Shown in pieces: positions 20,807-31,540 of a stretch of DNA of 64,000 bases (its first letter is position 1; the number at the start of each line of letters is the position of its first letter). The notes beneath the pieces are model-generated. The model was not told the DNA's origin. It did not search any database and saw only the letters and a program-made list of their open reading frames with translations. Both the position numbers and the translations under genes were made by a program. Source of the stretch: Isoetes taiwanensis (taxonomy: Eukaryota > Streptophyta > Lycopodiopsida > Isoetales > Isoetaceae); NCBI GenBank assembly GCA_021234155.1, contig JAJEKV010000003.1:30241166-30305165 (forward strand), in the 5' to 3' direction.

Positions 20807-22260
20807 ATCGCATATGAATTCATGAAGAGCAAGCTTATCTTATAAGGAGTCTTGCATTGATTGGCGAATAAATGTTGTTGTCTTGACTGTGATGGGTTAG
20901 TACCGTAAATATTCGAATATTTATCGTCTCCAACTCCAATATCTAAGCTTTATATTTCTTTGTGGCTCTAGTAGTATAGTATAGCCTATAAACTTGCCCA
21001 CGAAAACAGAACCGCCGGTCCTGTTGGCGAACGATCAAACTATCTGCCCCTAATTTTCTTTAGACTCCCAGGATTGAAACCTCCCCAATTTTCCTTTATG
21101 AAAACATCCCCATCTTCCAATTTGCATGTAGAAAAATTGGGGAGGTTTCCACTTGGATTAAAATTTTTTGATCCACGAGATCCACTCCTCATAAATGCCA
21201 GAATTTAATATAAACGGTCAGATTGGATTGCTCCTGATTTCGTACATGAGTTTCTATTTGGGGCTTTTGGAGTTCCTTTTCTGAAGCACGAAAAGCTCTT
21301 ATTCAATTGAAGGCCTGCCTTTGCTTGACCGGATTCAAGGCTATGAAGCAAGCAGTTGCTCCAAAAAGGCCCGGTTGCTCCAAACGGTATGTAGACCTCT
21401 GATCCAAGCAGTTATTCTTTGGATTTTTTAATGTTTTGGAAAGCCCGATTTTACTTCTGAAATCCTTCTGCAGATTTCCATGTGCGAACCCATGGCGTCT
21501 TAAGGGATCTATCGGTCTGCCAAATACCAGGTCCTTCGCTGCTTGCCTTGGGCCATTTGGGCTGCTGGTACTGCTTTCTTTAGTGTGTTGCAAGATTGAT
21601 AGACTTGAAGATTGATATAAGTGTGTTTTACCATTTCAGAATGTTAACTGCTGTTGCAATGACAAACAGAAGACATCTATGCCGGGAGAGGTAACTGGCT
21701 AAAAACTGGAAGTGCGAAATTGTCGACCCAACTAGCCGATAGTTGCCTGGCTGCTGGTACTGCTTTCTTCATGAATGCCGATAGGATTTCTAATAGATTT
21801 GCTTTGAGCTTGCCTGCACAGCATGAGTATTGTTTCCTTGAAATCTAGTTTCTTATTATGCTCAAGTTTTAAATCTTGCAATTTGATTGCATTCAGATTG
21901 CATATGCCTTATAATCGAAACAGAGCTGCAAGGAATCGCTGGCCTTTTAGAGAAGGCATACAATAGATCACTAAACCTAATGCAAAATGCACTTGATCTC
22001 AAGTCAGATTAATGCTTAAATTACTTTCTTGACAGCAGACCAAATTTAGTTTATTGTATGCAGACCTAAGCTAGACATAAGGGAAGTGGCCATAAAATTT
22101 GGTTGTGTAAGATTGGTCAATATTATAAATCGAAGTGTAGCAATGTAAATTTATATAAACAAGCAGCTTACTTGCAGTTAAATTTGTGCAGTTACAAAGA
22201 ATGATTCGTAACATCTCTTCCTGCAGCTAGATGAAACTCGGCTGATTTTAGTCGGCCAAT
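20807..22260. other. no confident gene; small hairpin at 21076-21148
   Basis: A 17-bp inverted pair (GAAACCTCCCCAATTTT and its complement) flanks about 40 bp at 21076-21148. The frame at 21303-21593 (minus) has no recognised domain. CTGCTGGTACTGCTTTCTT occurs twice (about 21560 and 21754), which suggests a small duplication. Confidence 0.4.
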
Positions 22261-22264
22261 ATTT

Positions 22265-23150
22265 ATAACACCCGGCAGGCTACGGTCCAGTCCCAAGACT
22301 CTTCAACCTACTCTGCAAAGGGTGCAAGGGAGGAGCGTATGGAGTGGACTACCCAACAGCCATGTTTCTATGCCAGTCCAATCCATTCTTATGAATTCGG
22401 TCTGCAATGACTTCTGGAGGCCCAAGCCATCAGTCCATACCTTGGAGTCCGAGCCATTGGGTAGGATCTCCCATGTGATGATGATGTTATTGATGTGCTA
22501 TTACATGTATATTATGGTATAGTCACCCTTCGAGGCGACTTTGTTGATATATTGATGTCATACATGCTTACGTTTATTCATGCTTCCGCAGCTAGGACGG
22601 TCCCGAGGGAAGACGGGGCAAATGACCCATCCATTCTTCCTCATTGATCCATTGTCAAGGATTGGTGTCAGGTGGATGGGCCCTATCAGTTTGACTGCCA
22701 TGGGGATGAACTCTGCCTTCTGATACGATGGGAGCATCGTAGAGGAAGTAGGGGACGTCACAGATGTTCAAACAATCATGTCGGTGCCGGGGGATGCCAA
22801 AAGAAAGAGAAGTGTCCCAAATTTCAACAACAGAGCTTCAAAAACATGTGATGAGAGAGTTTTGGAACACTCCGGATGCATCTGAAGAGAGCGTGCAGGC
22901 ATCCACAGTTTCGGGGAGCATCGTCTGGAGCAAACTGGAAGATTCGTCCAGATCTGCCACAACTTTTGTGCCCCAAATTCTTCCATACATTGCCATGGCC
23001 CTCTAACTTTGGATGCCATTTTTCATCCTTTTCCTGGGCTTTGTGCAAACGGAAGGATGAGCCTTTGTATGAGTCCAGGCCGTTGAGCAGGGTTGAAACT
23101 GAGCAGGGCCAGACTGCTTGCTCTGCAGGGCCGGATTGCTTGCAGAGCAA
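22265..23150 (+). pseudogene. unrecognised gene-like remnant
   Basis: The plus strand reads GYGPVPRLFNLLCKGCKGG then AYGVDYPTAMFLCQSNPFL before a stop at about 22393. After a CAG-type acceptor near 22592 it reads THPFFLIDPLSRIGVRWMGP. The composition and Cys-rich motif look coding, and the breaks suggest decay. I cannot name the family. Minus-strand frames over 22768-23194 are likely shadows. Confidence 0.25.
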
Positions 23151-23159
23151 GAAAGGGGC

Positions 23160-24540
23160 GTCACTTTTTTTTTAATTTTTTTTTTTAAAGACACGTGTCT
23201 CTCTTAGGTTTTTTCCTAGGGAAAAAATATTAGTATCAAACAGAAATGGGCATCGCCTTATATATGTTAAGATAGTGGTATAAGTGCATGCCTATGGAAA
23301 AAATAGACTTTTTGTTGCAAGCCTATTTTTTTCTTGACTTTCATTCTGCAAGGCTATAAGAAATGTAGACTTGTTATTGAATGCCTATTTTTTAACACAC
23401 CAGCCTAACCAAACCTACAGCCTTCCTTGCAATTCTAGCCTATCTACGTAGCACCTCCACCTCTCCAAAATCTGAGGTGGCATGTCCTGCACCTTTATAT
23501 CCTCTCTTTTACAAATCAATGGCCAAGGAAATTAGAAAATTGGCTAAAAATGGCACGGAGATGGAGAAAGTCGCGAGCCTCTGTTTTTTATTTTTCATGC
23601 TTTCTCTCGTGCACGACTGAAAATCGTCTTTTGCTTGTTTCGCTCAACCCGCAAAGCTTCCCTAATGTACCAATCAAGGCTTCCTTGACTCTGAGGTTAC
23701 TTGTTCAATCAAGGCTTCTTCCTTCTTGTACCGGTCAAAGCTTCCTTGACGTTGAGGTGATTTCTTCTTTCATTTTTTTAATTCTGTGTTGGAACAGGTT
23801 TTGATCTTTACCTAAAATTCTCTTAGTCCAAGTCTCCTCGATGGAAGAACCGGAACATGTACGGAGCCATTTACCTAAAATTTCTCTTAATGCAATCTTG
23901 AATTCCAGCGGTGTGAGCATATCTTTGAGCTTTGATGACCTGCCATCCTTATAAGAATGCAAATGATTCCAATCATTCATACACAGACTGTTATGATAAT
24001 AGAGAGATACTGTGGCATGGAATATTTTAGATTATGTTTACGACCATGTGATATTAGGATTTGTATGATCATTCTACATAACAAGTTCATCAAATTTCGA
24101 TCGATGGGCTTTTAATTCTTTCATATCTCATAAGCGAGTGCATTTTTTGTTTTTTAGTCAATAAATTGGAGGATTTACTATACTGTAGCATGTAAAAAAC
24201 AAAAGTTTCAATGTTAGAATAGGCATCAAAGCAAGAAAAAGCCGCCATTGTTCTATCTCCCATCTCCTCTTCGGCTTGTCCTCTTATTTCACGTCCTCTG
24301 GTCTATTATGTCGTCTTCAACTTGTCCTTCATGCTAGATGAAAGGTCTGAAATGCTTATCTTGCTTTTTATCCCAAGCTCACATCAGTCTTCTGTTATGA
24401 AGAAGCGAAAAGCAACTGATGGAATGGAAGAGATGATTGGCCGTCACTATGCTGCACTATCCCAAGCTAAGGCCTTTAAACAATGCAATACAGTGCTTTT
24501 TTAGATCAAGACGCTAATGCAGGAATCTAACAATGCCAGA
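23160..24540. other. no confident gene
   Basis: Homopolymer-rich start (23165-23185), with short unrelated frames on both strands. A plus-strand stretch at 24390-24480 (MKKRKATDGMEEMIGRHYAA) could be an exon belonging to the unknown fragment that follows. Confidence 0.3.
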
Positions 24541-24544
24541 TTAT

Positions 24545-25303
24545 GAGCGTGTTGAAGACCCTGGATCATCTATTTACGAGGTACTTCATGGATACATCTT
24601 GAAGGTAATTTTTGAAGGCAGATGAATGTCCATTTCAAAACTCCCTCTGCTGGGATTCAACAGAGGCTCTGCACCTTCCTATTCAGAATATTAAGCCCTT
24701 TCATAGCTTATTCTCCATTTGAAAGCTTTGAACTCTGTAGAATCTTTTAAAGACAATGAATCCTAGCTGCTCTAAGTAGCAGTTTAGATTTTTTTTGGAT
24801 CTTCCTTAGATTGCCCTAAGAGATCATGGCACTAATTGCCCTGTATATTTCAAAGCCATTTGTTAAGACTTCTTTTTCAGTAAAGAAGAGCACACTGTCC
24901 TCAGATATCAGCACAACAGAATCGCTGCTTCTTCGACACATTTGCATAACCTGTAAGATATGAAGATAATTAAAGACCCTGTCATTTTTGGCATGCAAGA
25001 GATTGAGATGTGTCCTACAAATTGCTATGTAACAAAGCTCGGGCCACTCCCAGAAAGTTCACAAACTGCCTTGGTCACTTTATAAGTTCTTCGCAGATCC
25101 AAGCACTGGTTGTTTTTGGCATGTTGTCTACATAATTAACTAGTTGGTATAGTTTAAGTTGGTGTTCTCCCTAAGCTTTGGCTGACCTGATGAATGTCAT
25201 TAACAGGTGGTTGATTATTTTACTCAACACTTAAATGGAAGGTTCTTCTCCAGACGGAAGGCCATTGAAGAAGGAGTGGAGAAACTTCACAAGAAGCGTA
25301 AGG
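24545..25303 (+). pseudogene. unidentified two-exon fragment, repeated elsewhere
   Basis: The exons read 24535-24603 (DYERVEDPGSSIYEVLHGYI, ending in Lys before GTAATT) and 25207-25303 (VVDYFTQHLNGRFFSRRKAI ... HKKRK before GTTAGT), joined by a GT-AG intron. The first exon recurs in inverted orientation near 41695-41770 with a stop codon, so this is repeat-derived rather than a single-copy host gene. The Tyr/Val/hydrophobic pattern followed by LNGRF recalls the hAT transposase segment before its C-terminal domain, but the match is too weak to assert. Confidence 0.3.
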
Positions 25304-26461
25304 TTAGTGATTGTATTCTTATGGACATCCCAGTATCTATTGTTAGATATTGTTGTAGATATATATGAGTTTTTTCTTGATGAAATCTATGGATGATACA
25401 TTTCAAGTACAGATCATAAACAAGTGTTGGATATGGATGTAGATAAATTCTGGAATAGCGTTTCAAATTTGCCCTGAGGATGAAGTGAATTAGTTAGGAG
25501 GCAAAAAAAAATCCCACAGAAACTAGGAACTCAATTTAATTGTCTCTTGCAACGTATTGAACATGACAGAGGTAAGTCTCAAGTTAGTGCAACATTTTAA
25601 GAATATAATAAAATTGGAAGGGACTATCTTGAGAGAAGGTATGCATGAGACAAAACAAAGTTTACAAGGAAGCAAATGCTCAGAAGAACTTACGACATGT
25701 GGAAGGTTGGGATAAATTGTGCTGTGATTAATTTAAAACATGCAGTAGTATAAAAAAGTTGCAGATATTATGTTTCAGTGAACTAAATGAGGAACACTTT
25801 AACCAGAAGACTATGGCGTAAAAGGAATTGGCTCCATCAAAAGTGCATAATGCGGCCCAAAGACCACTCATTTCAGTATCCTAGCATTAGCTCAAGGTGT
25901 GCCTCCAAATGTCTAAGAAGGGCTCCAATTTAGACTAGAAACATTTGTTTCTCCTGGCTTTCCACTGCATAAGGCAATCAATATGCTTGGTTGTAGAATG
26001 TATGAAAGCACCAATAGGCCAGATCATGCCGTATTCAGTTTATCTCTCTTAATCTCTTTTGCATTCAGATGATTTAAAGAAGAGATCTATTAAGGATGAA
26101 TTGGCTATCCAAGACCCCCTGTTATGACCATTGCCCTCTTTACTCCCTATCCATTATGATAACCCGGCTTAGCCTCCTGTCCCTCTCCAGTTCTTCTACG
26201 TTAATTTCACACTGGCTTTCACTTTGTTAGATACTAAGATGCATCTCTAATTAAAGTGAACCCATGTTTGTTTTTTTTTTATATACAGAGTTGTTTGTCA
26301 TGAGCCCATGAGCTTCATGAGAAGCATGAAAAGATACAAAAATGGCTTCTTAGACAAGAAACTATGTGCAATACGTCTGTTACGAAACTAGATGTGTGTT
26401 GATGAATACTTATCTGCATTGCAATATTATTGTTACGGGCTTATTCAACTTATTTCTTCAG

Positions 26462-27151
26462 ATTTTAAGTAAAGCAATTGAAGATAGAAAGGTAAAGTTT
26501 AAAGAGAATAGAAGTTATTGCCATCAACAACTCAGATTGCGGTATGTAAACATATAAAGATTTCTATGTTTTACTGACTTTTATCTCATCGTTAGCATGT
26601 TATAAGCTTTTGCTAGACAATGAAACAAGTTTCAGAGATACTTCAATAGAAAGGGTTTTATTGGCTATATCAAGATTGATATAATTTAGAAGAACTCTCG
26701 CTGCAAGTGAGTTATTACATGTTTCTTTTATTTTGGGTCAAGTAATTTTTATATAATGTAAATTTCTTGTGCTGGTTGGTAGGTTCAAACTCCTCAAGGC
26801 AATTCAAGGGCTTCTGTCAATGATACACGTGTCTTATCTGGTATAAGTCTCGATTAACCGCCTTTAAACTTCACCTTTCCAAATAATGTGCATAAAAGTT
26901 ACAGGTGGGGAACGGTCATTCTCAACTCTAAGTTTTGCACTAGCCCTGCATGCAATGACAGAGTCACCTTTTCGTGCAATGGATGAGTTTGATGTTTTTA
27001 TGGTATATAGTATTGAAAGACCAACCTATTGTCCCTCTTTCCTTATTTACTGATCCAGTATCGACATCTGTTGCAGGATGCAATAAGCCGAAAAATAAGT
27101 CTTGATATAGTTGTTCAGTTTGCACTGGAGCAAGGCTCACAAAACTCATGA
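26462..27151 (+). pseudogene. SMC6: SMC6 C-terminal ATPase-head pseudogene
   Basis: Five GT-AG exon pieces (about 26462-26541, 26630-26706, 26783-26840, 26905-27002, 27077-27151) encode the end of SMC6, a core subunit of the SMC5/6 DNA-repair complex. The ABC signature and Walker B are clear: [20 protein letters not shown], then [17 protein letters not shown] and SRKISLDIVVQFALEQGSQ. Before them lie the coiled-coil end and FNRKGFIGYIKID. Defects: one base is missing near 26680, putting TAG at 26687-26689 in frame; and after QGSQ about 12-15 bases of the conserved W-(I/M)-F-I-T-P segment are gone, shifting HDIS out of frame and creating an early stop. The first exon border also seems one base short. 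No N-terminal half is seen upstream. It abuts the repeat that hosts the 12.3-kb element. Confidence 0.85.
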
Positions 27152-27173
27152 TATCAGGTTTGTTAAAAATTTT

Positions 27174-27421
27174 GCAACATTTAAGATGGACGTGGAAAGC
27201 CCAGTTGTGTAGAACAATAGTCTTAATGCACATGGCTGGCATTTTCTTTAATAATGGTAAGAATGATGACTATTGGTTTTCGTTTTCATTTTGAGGTCGT
27301 GACTCTAATAAAAAACTGTTAAAACGCGAGGAATGCCCTGCTGAGGGGAACCTGTTATTGTCAAGCCCAGCTAACAATGACTATGCCTAACAACATTAAA
27401 TTCTACTGCCAATTCAATTGG
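27174..27421. repeat. left half of the 353-bp repeat, interrupted by the 12.3-kb element
   Basis: Matches 9715-9967 and ends in TTGG (27418-27421). Its continuation is 39753-39856 on the far side of the transposon. Confidence 0.9.
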
Positions 27422-27453
27422 AACCATCATTCAATTAAATTGGGATTATGTCT
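27422..27453. repeat. left TIR of the 12.3-kb element
   Basis: Thirty-two bases, identical to the reverse complement of 39721-39752. It contains CAATTAAATTGG, resembling the target palindrome CCAATTCAATTGG. Confidence 0.95.
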
Positions 27454-27750
27454 ATTCCAAAATCGCGCCGTATAAGCCTTTTATTGACCATTATATTGAA
27501 TTAACCACACTTTTGCACTGAGTTCATTTTCGGGCTAGGAAGATACATTTTATGTTGAAATGCAAAGGCATCCAAATATTCGGTGAAAATGACCCATATT
27601 ATGAGAGAATGTTGGCAATATAAAAAGTAGGAAATTGCTTATTAATTCGTACAATCACCGACGACAACGAAATCTAAACATTGAAATTGTAGTGCTTTAC
27701 GAATAAATAACAGCAAGCAAGTTGCTACAAACCAGAGATTTTCGTGGTTT

Positions 27751-27771
27751 AAATCGCGCGTGGCGCAATTT
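27751..27771. repeat. GC-rich palindrome, left end of the 12.3-kb element
   Basis: A variant of the CGCGCCWGGCGCG family (AAATCGCGCGTGGCGCAATT). A half-site, AAATCGCGCC, lies at 27460-27469, close to the TIR. Confidence 0.75.
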
Positions 27772-27816
27772 TATTCGCATAAATAACGTATTATAGTGGA
27801 ATATGAACTTTAAAAA

Positions 27817-27990
27817 CTAATCCGAATCATCGTCGACAGGCGCTGCAGGCGGTGCTGAGATCCTGTCGATCATGAACAAACCATGCTCTGGATTCCATAT
27901 AAGATGGATTACAACATCAAAGGGATCAGGATAGAAGCGGACGGGATTCATAGCAACGACATCAGGGCAAAAGTATCGCGGCCCCAGCAC
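27817..27990 (-). CDS. small C-terminal exon, unknown protein
   Basis: The minus strand reads LGPRYFCPDVVAMNPVRFYP then DPFDVVIHLIWNPEHGLFMI and ends APVDDDSD before TAG at 27817-27819. A candidate AG acceptor lies just upstream of it, near 27990, after which the frame meets a stop. It looks like the last exon of a gene transcribed toward the left TIR. The upstream exon may be 28170-28262. No family is recognised. Confidence 0.45.
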   Translation of the reverse strand: MLGPRYFCPDVVAMNPVRFYPDPFDVVIHLIWNPEHGLFMIDRISAPPAAPVDDDSD

Positions 27991-28169
27991 TTAGATCAGC
28001 ACCCTGGATGTACTATTCTATCATAGTATTCCACTTGTTATTAATTGGAGTTGTTACATATTTCTATTGATTACCTAATTACCGTGTGCTAGTACCAGTA
28101 ACACCTTAAACAAGCTGCCATATGGGGTGCTATATGAGTGCTGTCAGCATGTGTCCGGACGCCTGCTTT

Positions 28170-28262
28170 TGATACCCACCAGCATACTTTTGCCCATCAA
28201 GCCAGTCCTGAAGTTCTATTTCTAGCTCACGGCACCTGCAGAGGTCTGCATGTTCATCTGGC
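28170..28262 (-). CDS. possible exon upstream of 27817-27990
   Basis: The minus strand reads LPDEHADLCRCRELEIELQD then WLDGQKYAGG before GTATCA at about 28172. It is Glu/Asp/Leu-rich and looks coding. It may splice to the small exon at 27817-27990, or belong after the FCP1-like exon. Unrecognised. Confidence 0.35.
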
Positions 28263-28544
28263 AGGTAATAGAATGTGCCATAATAACAAGCAGAAGGCGG
28301 AGGCCGAAGCTGATGGTTTGCCAATTTCATGCATACCTATTTATACACACCTAAATTATTGACGGTATATACATACAAATTATTGCAAGTATAGTAAACT
28401 ATACACATAATATAAAAAAACAATACGTATCACAGAACCAATAATGCTGATATAAGAACACAATATATATTCGAAAGAGGTTGGTGTAAAGTATATTTCA
28501 TATTCAAAACTTTTTGGAAAGTGTATTTCCTGTATACATATATA
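28263..28544. other. spacer inside the 12.3-kb element
   Basis: An AT-rich 3' flank of the cargo gene with no palindrome and no gene seen. Confidence 0.5.
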
Positions 28545-29133
28545 TCAAAAAAGTTCCCTTTCTAGAACGATTTTCTCTAGGTCCCTGTCAATTTCCCCTG
28601 TCCGATCAAGTTGCGGGTATAGTGTTTGTATCTCTTCGACCGTTTTTCCAGTAGCTATTTCGTGCAAGACACTAACAAAACGAAGCAGGAACTCATCTTT
28701 GTCAAAATCTTCAGGATGATAGGATGGTGGATTTAGTGACTGTGACTGATTGAAGCAACACTTCAAGGCGTCATCATCATGTCGCTCAAAGCATTTCACA
28801 AATATTTTTTTACCTGTAGGATCCTTCGGGTTATTGAATGACTTACATTTGCTCTGATCCCAAACAGATGCCCAATCTCTATGTAATTCAGGAACTACTC
28901 TCAAAACTTCCTGTATATTTCTATTCTCTATCGACGACCAAATTGCACAACGAAATAAAGTGAAAGCTTGGTCTAACATCTCCTTCAGATACGGCCGCGG
29001 ATATACCCATTTCGTACGTGTCTCAAATGGTTTCTGTGCATACCATGATAGGTCGAATTGTGCTTTAGGTAATGTTTTGCAGAGCACTCCATTCAAATCG
29101 AACACCAGAATTTTGGAGGAAACCGGTTTAGGT
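28545..29133 (-). CDS. cargo gene, last exon: FCP1/HAD-like phosphatase domain
   Basis: The exon begins after TTATTACAG and joins the previous exon in frame (EPER-PKPVSSKILVFDLNGVLC). FDLNGVL is HAD motif I in the plant FCP1-like form, with Asn in place of the second Asp. KWVYPRPYLKEMLDQAF and RCAIWSSIENRNIQEVL are the usual FCP1/NIF blocks around motif II (Ser in WSS). WASVWDQSKC follows. HAD FCP1 domains dephosphorylate phosphoserine in proteins such as the RNA polymerase II tail. The Asn change may abolish activity. The exon ends LERELF with TGA at 28545. A phosphatase-like domain as transposon cargo is unusual. Confidence 0.65.
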
Positions 29134-29225
29134 CTGTAATAAGAAAGCACACACTTGTGAGACAAGGAAAAAGAAAATTGAAATCGCGCCTGGCGCGATT
29201 TTCATTTCTGTTTGAAGAACATACC
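29134..29225 (-). other. 92-bp intron carrying one GC-rich palindrome
   Basis: Donor GTATGT and acceptor TTACAG give a clean in-frame join. The intron consists largely of the palindrome at 29181-29202 (GAAATCGCGCCTGGCGCGAT type). Every intron of this gene that I can define holds at least one copy. Confidence 0.8.
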
Positions 29226-31186
29226 TTTCTGGTTCCTGTTCAACATCCGCAATGATGAGCTTACTCTCGGTTGTCTTCGGTCGGCCAGAAGTGTCAGCCA
29301 CATCACTTAGTGTTTGAACTATGGTTGATACTTCATTACTCTTTATGCTAACCTGACTCGAGCTTTCCGAATCCACTGTATCATCTTGGATTTTGTCTTC
29401 TTCGTCAAGGTTCTCTACATTCACTTCAGTCGGAATTTCAAATGTGATTGGAAGTATAGGCACGTTCTCGGCCGCATAGTGAACCGGCTGGTTGTCGAGA
29501 TTCATCTTTATGTGCTCCACCTGCCTTCTCATTTCTTCCCGCTCTGCAGCCAGATCTGGAGGTAATTCGGACTTAGAGGTGGAAGCTTTATTTTTTGCAC
29601 TACCTATCGGACCCCTAGGTGCCACCTCTAGCACTTTCTCGAAAAAAATATCAAGGAAGTCCTTGGCTTGACCATCAGAGACCACATTTTGGCATTTCCT
29701 AGCTAGCTTCAGAGCTTCCTGCCCGACATAACCTCCAACATGAAACTCCCAACACGTTGACTCTAAAAGGCAGAAGGCTTCAATCAGAAAACTCGAAAGG
29801 GCCAAAGAAAACCCGTACTTATTCAGCCTCCCCTTATGCGCCGTCAGTAGCTCATACTTGATTGGTGAATTAAGGACAGGGTCGACCCAGTTTTCTTCTT
29901 CCTCTTCCTCTTCGTCCTCTATGAGGTCCACATCCACATCTGCAGTCCCTTTCCCTTTGTCTTCACAATTGGATTCGACATAAAAAACATTCTTCAATAG
30001 GGGTTCATCTAGCCGATAGCACTGCCAAGCAATCTTCTCACCTTCTGGTTTCCCCTTGAGTCTTTCATATTCTTTATCATCCATAATTGCTATCATAAGG
30101 ATTAGCACATGTGAGATCTTACTTTCGGTGCTAAACTCACTATCTTTGTTTTCATCTATCATTACTGCTTGCCTCATCACTTTAATGCATTCGAGATCAT
30201 TTGCAGCAGCTAGTGCATAGGCGTAGGACATGTCGGAGTGGCAAACTGTCACGATAGTATAATGCATCTCAGTCGTAAAACCACTGCATGTGTTGAAGAA
30301 GGTGCTGTAATCATCTTGTGTCCATCTCGTGCCACGGCTATCAAGAACAAATAGAGTAGTGTCGGTTGGCCCATCACCCACGTCTGATAAGGCACACTTA
30401 AAACCAGTGGACACCTTATAGAAAAAAGGAGACTCATCTTCTGGCGTCTGTTTCACCAAAGCAACTTTTCTTTTTAGGTCAGACGCCACTTTCGTGTGAA
30501 TCCCCTTTAGAGTTGCCACATTCTTCGCCTTTTGCTGCTTCACAAAATCTTTTGACCAAAACACATATTTCTTAATGTCATCATCAGATACGTTGTACTT
30601 TTGCATTAAGCCTATCTCTGATAACATGAAGTCTCCTGTGAGCCTTTACAGTTCTTCGCCAACAGCCTTTTTAAGGACTTTCATATTTTTTAGCGATTCG
30701 CATGCATCTTCGAAAGATGTCAAGTGCTTTGCTGCAGATGTTTTCTTGTAGACAACTTCCTTTCTGATGCACCTATCTAGAACAGAGAGTAATTCAGCAT
30801 CATCCAATCCTTGTGCCTTTCTCATTTCTGTGATACCTATATAAAAAATAGACGTATCTTGCGGAGGAAACCTGCCATACGAATCTGGCAACTTCTTCTC
30901 CGTATAGGCGTCCCAAAATTCGTTCCACTTCTCCCATACCTGGTCAGAAGAAAAAACAATCTTGCAGGCATCCTTTGGCACCGTTTGATCTTCTGAGCTA
31001 GCTTGTGCATCCCCTTTTTTCTTCTTCGATCTGGTGCCCTTACTCTTGTCCTGTATTATGGTTTGACACAGTGTCCTTTCCAGTAATTTGAATTCGGCAC
31101 TCTTAGATTGTCCTTGTCTGGTCGGCATTAGTTTTCCATATTCGATCCATTGGTTACGAGCGTGCCGCAACTGCTCCACATACGGA
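29226..31186 (-). CDS. cargo gene, central part: degenerate amino-methyltransferase-like region
   Basis: The reading starts after TTTTGCAG (31186) and runs in one frame to the donor at 29226, with a TAA at 30646-30648 in the middle. No intron fits around the TAA, so it is either a nonsense change or a boundary between two genes. Counting from the Met at 30627, TTLFVLDSRGTRWTQDDYST lies at residues 90-109 and CWEFHVGGYVGQEALKLARK at 292-311. A beta-strand ending in D-x-x-(G/Y) followed much later by a glycine-rich loop is the motif IV-then-motif I order of beta-class N6/N4 methyltransferases, but DPPY is replaced by DSRG. Activity is therefore doubtful. An acidic run (residues 234-244) and a coiled-coil-like Arg/Glu stretch (AEREEMRRQVEHIK) precede the FCP1-like end. 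The methyltransferase reading is inference. Confidence 0.5.
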
Positions 31187-31228
31187 CTGCAAAATATGTG
31201 CCGTTAGGTAATAAAAAAAGACAGGCCG

Positions 31229-31517
31229 TCAAAGCAATAACAATATAAAACGCGCCAGGCGCGTTTTCGTTAATCACGGTTTTACCAGAAACGCGCCTGG
31301 TGCGATTTCTTCATGATGAAGAAATCGAGCCAGGCGCGTTTCTGGTAAATCCGTCAAAACAAATAACAACATAAAACGTGCCAGGCGCGTTTTCGTTAAA
31401 CACGTACTTAGAAGAAACGCGCCTGGCGCGATTTTTTCATGTATGCCACATGAAGAAATCGCGCCAGGCGCATTTCTTGTTAAACCGTGATTAACGAAAA
31501 CGCGCCTGGCGCGATTT
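31229..31517. repeat. nested inverted repeats with seven GC-rich palindromes
   Basis: The core GCGCCWGGCGC occurs near 31251, 31290, 31326, 31377, 31416, 31458 and 31501. Outer arms 31251-31282 and 31482-31513 are perfect complements over 32 bp. Inside, 31281-31348 is an almost perfect 68-bp palindrome, and 31414-31442 pairs with 31448-31476. A unit of about 124 bp (31229-31350) is tandemly duplicated at 31353-31475. The whole lies in an intron of the cargo gene, so its transcript could fold into a long hairpin. Confidence 0.9.
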
Positions 31518-31540
31518 AATAGCGGTTTGGAAATTCCAGA

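Noticed and set aside
22558-23194. Several overlapping frames on both strands as separate genes
   Set aside because: They contradict one another and have no recognisable domains. Kept only as one unrecognised remnant.
31229-31517. GC palindromes considered as a CRISPR array or bacterial terminators
   Set aside because: They are inverted and nested rather than direct repeats with spacers, and they lie in a GT-AG intron.
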